From Prevotella melaninogenica (GTDB lineage: Bacteria; Bacteroidota; Bacteroidia; Bacteroidales; Bacteroidaceae), in NCBI RefSeq assembly GCF_003609775.1, contig NZ_AP018049.1, forward strand, positions 1,673,295 to 1,737,294: a stretch of DNA of 64,000 nucleotides, given 5' to 3'. The position numbers and the translations under genes were made by a program. The number at the start of each line of letters is the position of its first letter. Positions within the stretch are counted from its first letter, which is position 1. This document shows, one piece after another, positions 57,813 through 64,000 of the stretch. Under the pieces are notes generated by a model. It searched no databases. It was given only the letters and a program-made list of their open reading frames with translations, and was not told the origin of the DNA.

Positions 57813-59408
57813 ATGAATACGCTTATGAAGTTATATCTGTCATTATTCTTGCTTGTTATTCCCTTATTCAGTATTGCAAACAATGAGAAATGGGAAGAAC
57901 GATTAAACCAACTCGACCAAAGTTTGGAAAAAAAGAAGCTGTTTGAGCATGAAAAACTTGAAAAAATCAAACGATTAAAAGGCCGTTTGAAAACGATTCC
58001 AGCGAAAGACAGATTTGAAATAAACCGACAGCTATTTAAAGAATATTCATCTTATCAATACGATTCTGCCTACGCCTATGCTAATCATTTGCTTTCTGAA
58101 GCACGTAGACTGAAGAATCCTGACTATGAGGTTGAAGCACATTGTGACTTAGTATTCTGCTTGTTGTCTGCTGGATTGTACACTGAGGCTTTCAACGAAC
58201 TGCACTCTATTCACACGGAAGGAATTAATCCCAATACAAGAAAGCTTTATTACACAATGGCATCACGCCTTTACTATGACGTATCTGACTATACACGCAC
58301 TGAACCCTACCAGAGTCAGTATGTCAAACAAGCAGGTATATATACTGATTCTTTGCTCCATTATCTTCCAGAAGGCTCTACGGAATGGCTCTATGCGATA
58401 GGAATGAAACAAATGAAAGAACGGAAATACGAGGCTTCTCTCGATACTTTCAAGCAGTTTTTACAAAGGAAAGGAGTGGATTTGCACCACAAAGCGATTG
58501 TTACTTCTTGTATCGGATGGATTTATCTCTTTCTAAAAGAGAATGATCAAGCAATGGATTATCTTGCACAAGCAGCCATATATGACAACGAAGGGGTGGT
58601 CAGAGAGACTACTGCTCTTTGTACGTTGGCTAATCTTCTCTATAAAGAAGGAGACATACAGCACGCTACGGAGTACGTGAGAGAGTCACTCGCAAATGCT
58701 AACTTCTATGGAGCAAGACAGCGTGTGATTGAGGTTAGCAGCGTATTACCTATCATTGAACAGGATAGATACAAGATAATGCAGGGACAACGCAATGCTA
58801 TTGCTATGGCTGCAATAATCTTTATCCTTTTTGTCATTGGATTATTGATGGCAGGATGGTTTATCCGTAGACAAATGATAAAGCTGAAGAAGGCACAAGC
58901 ACTTATCGCACGACGAAACCAACAGTTGGAAGTTAAGAACGAACAGTTGGAGGAGGTGAATAAAATTAAAGATGAATACATTGGTAGATCATTCTATATC
59001 AACTCGGAATACATCAATAAGGTCGAGAAACTTTATCGTTCTATTGACCGCAAGATTTCCATGCATCGATTTGAAGACTTGCGTTCTTCATTAAAAGAGA
59101 GTGAATTAGGAGAAGAAAGAAAGTCGATGTTTGTGGATTTTGATGAGACCTTTTTGAAGCTTTTCCCACATTTCATTGAGCGATACAACGAACTCTTTGA
59201 CGAACCAGATCAAAAGCCTCTCGATAGGAAACAACTTACTACAGAGATGCGTATCTTTGCACTTATCCGATTGGGTATCAATGATTCTGAACGTATAGCA
59301 AGCTTCCTCAACTACTCTGTACACACCATTAACACTTATAAGACACGTGTAAAGAACCGTTCACACATTGATAATGATAAGTTTGAAAGCCATATTATGG
59401 AGATATAA
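57813..59408 (+). CDS. DUF6377-type transcription regulator of the PUL
   Basis: A 531-residue membrane-anchored regulator. Signal peptide about 1-22, periplasmic TPR-rich region (about 45-315), one transmembrane helix (about 327-350), a coiled coil (about 355-390), and a cytoplasmic region ending with a LuxR-like helix-turn-helix (ERIASFLNYSVHTINTYKTRVKNRS, about 495-520). This order is typical of DUF6377 proteins found beside SusCD pairs. It would sense a glycan signal in the periplasm and control the adjacent PUL and/or the GH87-like gene. The target promoter is inferred from neighbourhood. Confidence 0.85.
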   Translation: MNTLMKLYLSLFLLVIPLFSIANNEKWEERLNQLDQSLEKKKLFEHEKLEKIKRLKGRLKTIPAKDRFEINRQLFKEYSSYQYDSAYAYANHLLSEARRLKNPDYEVEAHCDLVFCLLSAGLYTEAFNELHSIHTEGINPNTRKLYYTMASRLYYDVSDYTRTEPYQSQYVKQAGIYTDSLLHYLPEGSTEWLYAIGMKQMKERKYEASLDTFKQFLQRKGVDLHHKAIVTSCIGWIYLFLKENDQAMDYLAQAAIYDNEGVVRETTALCTLANLLYKEGDIQHATEYVRESLANANFYGARQRVIEVSSVLPIIEQDRYKIMQGQRNAIAMAAIIFILFVIGLLMAGWFIRRQMIKLKKAQALIARRNQQLEVKNEQLEEVNKIKDEYIGRSFYINSEYINKVEKLYRSIDRKISMHRFEDLRSSLKESELGEERKSMFVDFDETFLKLFPHFIERYNELFDEPDQKPLDRKQLTTEMRIFALIRLGINDSERIASFLNYSVHTINTYKTRVKNRSHIDNDKFESHIMEI

Positions 59409-59488
59409 AAAAGCCGTTCTAAGGTCCTTATAATAGGTCCTAAAGAGAGGAAAAAGTCATTTCTAAGCTTTCAAAGAATAGTTTTAAA

Positions 59489-59513
59489 AAATTATGTTCA
59501 TGAAAATAATTCG
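59489..59513. repeat. single degenerate family A unit
   Basis: AATTATGTTCATGAAAATAATTC contains one TCATGA (59498) and both array-end sequences but no internal units, suggesting a solo copy left by deletion or a founding unit. Confidence 0.6.
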
Positions 59514-59564
59514 ATACAATGCTTTGATTGTTACTATATAAATACGATAAATGATGCTAATTAT

Positions 59565-60020
59565 TGGCTCTTCCGTTAAATGTGTGGACGCTTTTCGCAT
59601 TGCTTTAACGTAAGAGCCGAGGTTGCTCATTAAACAAAAATATGACTAAGACAATCAACATTCTATCCTATTATCATCCTCTTTCATTGAAAATCTTTTC
59701 ATTTTAAGACTTCGAAAACTTGTAGACAAGAGTTTGAAAAATTATTACATAATTTCAAAGAAAATATCTATAAATAACGCCAAAAACACATATAAGAAGT
59801 AGGTATGCAATCAACAGAGAATCAAGTAGTTACTAAGTAGTAAAATAAAAGGTGCTTAATTGGACTTCAAAAGGGCGTTAGTAAGGGTCTTAAAGGGCAC
59901 CTTTTGCAAGTCAATTGGGCGTCTTTTAGAAGCCAAAAGAGCATGTGTTGGTTTTGAAACACATGAAAATAGTTTACAAACTTCAACTAATGGGGGAATA
60001 AGTTGTTTGTAGAAGACAGA
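59565..60020 (+). repeat. family C dispersed element, copy 3
   Basis: Core at 59700-60020 (AAGGTGCTTAATTGGACTTC, AAAGGGCGTTAGT, GCAAGTCAATTGGGCGTC, CCAAAAGAGCATG) plus about 130 bp upstream shared with copy 1 (GTTGCTCATTA, ATTATCATCCTC). Same orientation as the others. No gene in this stretch. Confidence 0.75.
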
Positions 60021-60205
60021 TCGATATCGCAGCTAATTACGTTTATCATATAGTTTATCCCCCTTTATAAAACTATCTAAATGGGGGTAATTATTCCGTT
60101 TATGTGGATTAATCTCATTCTATTAACAATTTACGCATTTAACGGAAGAACCTAATTATTTGAATATATCGAATTGATTAGACGTTAATTACAATATATA
60201 AAACG

Positions 60206-60246
60206 AATTGCACGAATATTCCTAATCAATGGATATTCGTGCAATT
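60206..60246 (-). terminator. lgt terminator
   Basis: Perfect 14-bp arms AATTGCACGAATAT (60206-60219) and ATATTCGTGCAATT (60233-60246), with T-rich sequence following on the minus strand. Confidence 0.85.
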
Positions 60247-60271
60247 ATCGTAATTCGTTATCAGAACTATG

Positions 60272-61114
60272 TTATGGAAGTTTACTTTCTTTACCTCTTG
60301 AGCGTAGGATTGACCATACACCGAGAGCTATAAGAGGAATACTCAATATCTGACCCATATCGATTGGCAAACCAGCCTCAAAGGCTACCTGTATCTCCTT
60401 AGTATATTCAATAAAGAAACGGAAGGTAAAGATTAGTGCAAGACAGAGTCCAAAATAAAGTCCTGTACCCACTTTCTTAGGATATTTCCTATATATAAAA
60501 TAAATAAAAAGGAAGATAATTAAGTAGGCTATTGCCTCATAGAGCTGTCCTGGATGACGTGGTTTATCGTCTACATTATAGAAGATAAATGCCCAAGGAA
60601 CGTCTGTTACCTTACCTATAATCTCTGAATTCATCAGGTTTCCAAGGCGAATAAAGCAAGCTGTGATACCTGATACGATACCGAAAAAGTCAAGTACTAC
60701 CCACGTATTCATCTTCGTCCTGCGAATATAAAGGAAGAGGGCAATCAATAATCCAGCCACTCCACCATGCGATGCGAGTCCTTGATAACCCACATACTTC
60801 CATGAACCGTCAGCCATTTCACGAATAGGAATAAAGATAGTCATGATTCCTTTCCAAGAAGTGAGGAACTCCTCTGGCTCATAAAAGAGACAATGACCCA
60901 AGCGGGCACCAAGCAATACGCCAAAGAAGACATAGAGAAAGAGTGGATCAAACTGTGATGGAGGAAATTTATGACGCTTAAAAAGCCACTGCATCATAAA
61001 ATATCCCAAGGCAAGACCTACCAACCAACACATTCCGTACCAACGAATAGGAAGGGGACCAAGCTGGAATATCTCTTCACTTGGTTGCCATGCAATATAA
61101 AGTAGATTGTTCAT
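60272..61114 (-). CDS. lgt: prolipoprotein diacylglyceryl transferase
   Basis: A 280-residue inner-membrane enzyme with about seven transmembrane helices that transfers diacylglycerol to lipobox cysteines, the first step of lipoprotein maturation. Conserved pieces are GPLPIRWYGMCWLVGLALGY, ASHGGVAGLL, and the Lgt signature RLGNLMNSEIIG. The length is normal. The gene is downstream of ychF on the same strand with a 72-bp gap containing a small hairpin, so it may be co-transcribed with it. Confidence 0.95.
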   Translation of the reverse strand: MNNLLYIAWQPSEEIFQLGPLPIRWYGMCWLVGLALGYFMMQWLFKRHKFPPSQFDPLFLYVFFGVLLGARLGHCLFYEPEEFLTSWKGIMTIFIPIREMADGSWKYVGYQGLASHGGVAGLLIALFLYIRRTKMNTWVVLDFFGIVSGITACFIRLGNLMNSEIIGKVTDVPWAFIFYNVDDKPRHPGQLYEAIAYLIIFLFIYFIYRKYPKKVGTGLYFGLCLALIFTFRFFIEYTKEIQVAFEAGLPIDMGQILSIPLIALGVWSILRSRGKESKLP

Positions 61115-61153
61115 AGTTATACTATTAAAAGTGAAGATAGCACCAATAATTAT

Positions 61154-61175
61154 CCCCTCTCTGTGTAGAGAGGGG
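61154..61175. terminator. hairpin between ychF and lgt
   Basis: CCCCTCTCT (61154-61162) pairs with AGAGAGGGG (61167-61175), with no T-run. It is similar to the GC-rich intergenic elements near the SpoU gene and may be a partial terminator or an attenuating structure. Confidence 0.5.
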
Positions 61176-61186
61176 TTAAATAGGGG

Positions 61187-62290
61187 CTATACATTAAATC
61201 TAAAGTGCATGATATCACCGTCTTGTACAACATACTCCTTACCTTCGATGCCAAGTTTACCAGCCTCACGAATAGCTGCCTCAGAACCATATTTAATGTA
61301 ATCGTCGTACTTGATGACCTCTGCACGAATAAAACCCTTCTCAAAGTCGGTATGGATAACACCCGCACACTGCGGAGCTTTCCACCCCTTATGGAAGGTC
61401 CATGCCTTTACTTCCATCTCACCAGCGGTGATAAAGGTCTGGAGATTGAGCAAATGATATGCCTTATTGATGAGTCGGCTCACACCACTTTCTTCCAATC
61501 CAAGCTCGTCAAGGAACATTTTCTTGTCCTCATAGCTCTCCAAAGAAGCGATATCTTCCTCTGTCTTAGCCGCGATAATCATTGCTTCAGCACCTTCTTC
61601 AGCAGCAATCTTCTCAATCATCTGACTATATTCATTGCCTGTCTTAGCACTTGATTCGTCTACATTGCAAACGTAAAGTACAGGCTTTGTTGTCAGAAGG
61701 AAGAGGTCGTGCGCTGCTTGCTGTTCTTCCTTGCTTTCAAACTCAACGCTACGAGCATTCTTACCTTGTTCTAAGACTTCCTTATAAGCCTCCAAGACAG
61801 ATACCATTACCTTAGCATCTTTATTGCCTGCAGCAGCAACTTTCTGCTGTTTAGCAAGCTGTGCCTCGATGGTTTCAAGGTCTTTAAGCTGCAGCTCAGT
61901 ATCGATAATTTCTTTATCTTCAATTGGGTTGACTGCCATACCACCCTCACGTACCACGTTATCGTCCTCAAAACAGCGGATTACATGAATGATAGCATCG
62001 CACTCACGGATATTACCAAGGAACTTATTACCCAATCCTTCACCCTTTGAAGCACCCTTAACAAGTCCTGCGATGTCGACAATTTCACAAGTAGCAGGTA
62101 CGATTCGTCCTGGATGAATAATCTCAGCCAATTTGTTCAGACGCTCGTCTGGAACAGTAATTACGCCAAGGTTTGGCTCAATTGTACAGAAAGGGAAGTT
62201 AGCTGCTTGTGCTTTGGCACTGCTCAAGCAGTTGAAAAGTGTGGACTTACCTACGTTTGGCAGTCCTACTATACCACATTTTAATGCCAT
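61187..62290 (-). CDS. ychF: redox-regulated ATPase YchF (OLA1-type)
   Basis: A 367-residue YchF/OLA1 family protein. It begins with [21 protein letters not shown] (P-loop), has [20 protein letters not shown] (switch II) and [10 protein letters not shown] (in place of the G4 NKxD, as expected for ATP-preferring members), and ends with the TGS-like domain, including [24 protein letters not shown]. It binds the ribosome and is linked to stress responses. Its promoter -7 box is at 62386-62393. Confidence 0.95.
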   Translation of the reverse strand: MALKCGIVGLPNVGKSTLFNCLSSAKAQAANFPFCTIEPNLGVITVPDERLNKLAEIIHPGRIVPATCEIVDIAGLVKGASKGEGLGNKFLGNIRECDAIIHVIRCFEDDNVVREGGMAVNPIEDKEIIDTELQLKDLETIEAQLAKQQKVAAAGNKDAKVMVSVLEAYKEVLEQGKNARSVEFESKEEQQAAHDLFLLTTKPVLYVCNVDESSAKTGNEYSQMIEKIAAEEGAEAMIIAAKTEEDIASLESYEDKKMFLDELGLEESGVSRLINKAYHLLNLQTFITAGEMEVKAWTFHKGWKAPQCAGVIHTDFEKGFIRAEVIKYDDYIKYGSEAAIREAGKLGIEGKEYVVQDGDIMHFRFNV

Positions 62291-62385
62291 ATCTTAAATA
62301 AATGTTTATTTCTTTTGTCCAAAAATAAGGCTTACGAACACAGAAGAAGTATTCATTCTCTTTTCCGTATGCTGCTTATTATCTG

Positions 62386-62393
62386 CAAAATTA
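62386..62393 (-). promoter_or_regulatory. -7 box for ychF
   Basis: TAATTTTG on the minus strand (CAAAATTA), about 96 bp upstream of the ATG. The rest of 62291-62592 contains a hairpin (GGTATAACG/CGTTATACC, 62481-62507) and no gene. Confidence 0.4.
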
Positions 62394-62592
62394 CATAATT
62401 AATTCGATATAAGCGAGAAGAAGTGGAAATAAGGTGGGCTACAAACAAACTCAATCTCAACTCTATGATACGATTATAGAGGTATAACGCCTGTGTTACG
62501 TTATACCCCTATAAGTATAAGGAATAGTTTTATATCGTCCTTTATAAGACCTTATTCTTTATATATAAGAAAAGAACTAACCTAAACTTTTG

Positions 62593-63402
62593 CTATTTTA
62601 CCTCTGATGTAATAGGATTATTAATACCCTTCATTGAAACGAGGAAAGCCTTAGCTGAACCAAACTTCAGACGCATATCAAGACGAACAGGGATATGGTT
62701 GCTGTCATCTGTTACATAGAAGTTGGCTATTTCACGCCATTTATCATCCTCATATTCATAATAGGTGAGACGCAAACAACGATACTTATGATCATTGTCG
62801 GCTTTGATATTCTCCTTACCACCATAGATAATGCGAGCAGGATGACGGCTATTTCCATCTACGATAGGGAACTTCACCACCTCACCTTTCTTCCAGTTCT
62901 CTGGATTGAAACTACGTGCACGCAAGAAGATACTCATCATATCGAAAGAACAATCATCGTATGTATTCTCCATCCATTGATGTTTTCCTTCGTTATTGAT
63001 TCTATGTTGGCGTATCTTACTTTTACCATTTTGATAAGAGTAGAATACCTCATCCACCGTATATCGTTTTCCTTCCCTTGCTCCCTTACGGAAGTAGAGT
63101 GGCTCCATCTGCTTTGAGTTGTAGGCAAGCAACGTATCACGCAATACGAAATAATCGTCAAGCTTACCATTACCACGTGTTGTCAGGGAAGCACGATAAG
63201 CTGGAATACCCTTATAAGTAGAGGAAACCGTGTACCAAGAAGCCGTACCTGCCTTTACCCAAATAAACTTCCAGTTATAATAAAGGTTGTATGTTAGATA
63301 CTCTCCACTGCTAAACGCCGTATTACGGAATGTACACTGTGCGGTTGCACTGATGGCAATCATCGCAAAGAGACAAACTATATAAATCTTCAACTTTTTC
63401 AT
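62593..63402 (-). CDS. DUF3108-domain periplasmic protein
   Basis: A 269-residue secreted protein with a signal peptide (about 1-21). The mature part reads as a beta-rich DUF3108-type domain (SGEYLTYNLYYNWKFIWVKAGTAS near the N-terminus, and IYGGKENIKADN and RLTYYEYEDD later). No catalytic motif is seen; relatives are of unknown function. Transcribed away from the DnaA-box cluster on its right. Confidence 0.85.
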   Translation of the reverse strand: MKKLKIYIVCLFAMIAISATAQCTFRNTAFSSGEYLTYNLYYNWKFIWVKAGTASWYTVSSTYKGIPAYRASLTTRGNGKLDDYFVLRDTLLAYNSKQMEPLYFRKGAREGKRYTVDEVFYSYQNGKSKIRQHRINNEGKHQWMENTYDDCSFDMMSIFLRARSFNPENWKKGEVVKFPIVDGNSRHPARIIYGGKENIKADNDHKYRCLRLTYYEYEDDKWREIANFYVTDDSNHIPVRLDMRLKFGSAKAFLVSMKGINNPITSEVK

Positions 63403-63604
63403 ATTCTCCGTTTTATCCGTTCAACTTTAATATTATTCTTTATTTCTCTTTTAAAAGAAAAAAAAATGTTTTAGTATGATAGGCTGTGGATTAGTGCAGA
63501 ACTTTTTAGCCATTTTCTTGCCAGAATGGTTATCAAACTTAGATGTAACTTTATTAACAAGTTATTCTCATATCTACCGTTTGATATTCAGGTACTATAC
63601 TAAG

Positions 63605-63801
63605 TTATCCACATTATCCACAATTGATGCAAAGATAATAAGTTTATATCTTTTTTGATATGAAAGTTGTGTAAAACTTCTCTAAAACTGCATTAATAAC
63701 CTTGTGGATATCCACATAGAAGCTTCTTCTTCTGTTCTTGTGTGGATATCCACAGAGTTATAAAATAGTTATCAACATAGTTTTCCACAGAGTTATCAAC
63801 A
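63605..63801. other. candidate chromosomal replication origin (DnaA-box cluster)
   Basis: Many DnaA-box-like 9-mers lie within about 200 bp. TTATCCACA occurs at 63605-63613 and again directly after at 63614-63622. TTTTACACA is on the minus strand at 63668-63676. The palindrome TGTGGATATCCACA occurs at 63703-63716 and 63741-63754 (two overlapping near-boxes each). TTATCAACA lies at 63769-63777 and 63793-63801, and TTTTCCACA at 63781-63789. AT-rich flanks on both sides could serve as unwinding regions. No gene covers this stretch. ychF, lgt and the DUF3108 gene are transcribed leftward away from it. No dnaA gene is visible, which is common for Bacteroidota origins. Confidence 0.75.
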
Positions 63802-63930
63802 GTTATTAGTTCAATATCTGTATAAGTATTATCTGATAAATGTTCCCTTATAAATTAATCATTCGTGTTCTACGATGTATTATAATAGCTCTAATCACTT
63901 TTTATGCCATCTTTAAACGTTGTGTTGATG

Positions 63931-63975
63931 CCCAGCACATTATGTGCGGAGCGTTAACACCAATGGTGCTAACCA
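63931..63975. repeat. family B array 4: 22-bp-phased GCAC..GTGC palindromes
   Basis: CAGCACATTATGTGCGGA and TTAACACCAATGGTGCTAA have equivalent bases at 63935 and 63957, exactly 22 bp apart, immediately right of the DnaA-box cluster. Nothing else is seen at the window end. Confidence 0.8.
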
Positions 63976-64000
63976 CTAATTACATTGCCATATAGTATTG

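Noticed and set aside
63476..63658. 60-codon plus-strand frame overlapping the DnaA boxes
   Set aside because: It runs through the origin-like region and looks like non-coding AT-rich DNA.

Overview
The window looks like a chromosomal segment of a Prevotella-type Bacteroidota, most likely an oral or gut species. The basis is the AT-rich coding sequence, SusC/SusD pairs, a DUF6377-type regulator, 2-oxoglutarate:ferredoxin oxidoreductase, C-terminal sorting tails on secreted hydrolases, and repeated TAnnTTTG (-7) promoter boxes. Genus assignment is inference; no rRNA or tRNA gene was seen.

Layout. (1) 1-3551 is an accessory block: a long nested inverted repeat (511-632), a uracil-DNA-glycosylase-like protein, a small Asp-box repeat protein, a two-helix membrane protein, and a DNPH1-like nucleotide hydrolase with a long C-terminal extension resembling the FtsZ C-terminal domain. 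(2) 4034-9383 (minus) holds a LytTR membrane regulator, korB and korA separated by a tandem-repeat spacer, and a GH16 glucanase. (3) 10128-11933 is a second accessory block: a broken HU-type gene, then a membrane protein overlapping a dinD-like gene. (4) 12417-25692 is a cell-envelope region: a polysaccharide deacetylase with a GtrB/GtrA-like pair, glycosyltransferases (GT1, GT87-like, GT32, three GT2, a GT11-like fucosyltransferase), a sulfatase-fold head-group transferase, an LpxL-type acyltransferase and an MsbA-like exporter. (5) 25790-38094 is mostly housekeeping: miaB, a U32 protein, sufE, a SpoU methyltransferase, a C1 peptidase, trhA-like, rnr, an epimerase and an Aur1-like PAP2 protein. 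(6) 38415-59408 holds an S41 peptidase, a TonB-type outer-membrane protein, and a polysaccharide utilisation locus (GH97, GH99-like, SusD, SusC, two accessory surface proteins). Opposite it lie a GH87-like alpha-1,3-glucanase and a DUF6377 regulator. (7) 60272-63402 holds lgt, ychF and a DUF3108 protein, ending beside a dense cluster of DnaA boxes (63605-63801) that looks like a replication origin. The adjacent genes are transcribed away from it.

The PUL genes together suggest capture and breakdown of an alpha-glucan: GH87 and GH99-like endo-acting enzymes, SusCD uptake, and GH97 exo-acting periplasmic hydrolysis. The GH87 candidate would fit mutan (alpha-1,3-glucan) of dental plaque.

The most unusual feature is the intergenic repeat content. 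Family A consists of five arrays, each of exactly four TCATGA-centred palindromes at a 22-bp period, plus one single unit. Family B consists of four arrays of two or three GCAC..GTGC palindromes, unrelated in sequence but also at a 22-bp period. Family C is a ~330-450 bp element present three times in the same orientation. Other tandem AT-rich repeats sit between korA and korB and upstream of sufE. A short repeat of the intergenic type also appears to have become an in-frame insert in the SpoU methyltransferase gene.
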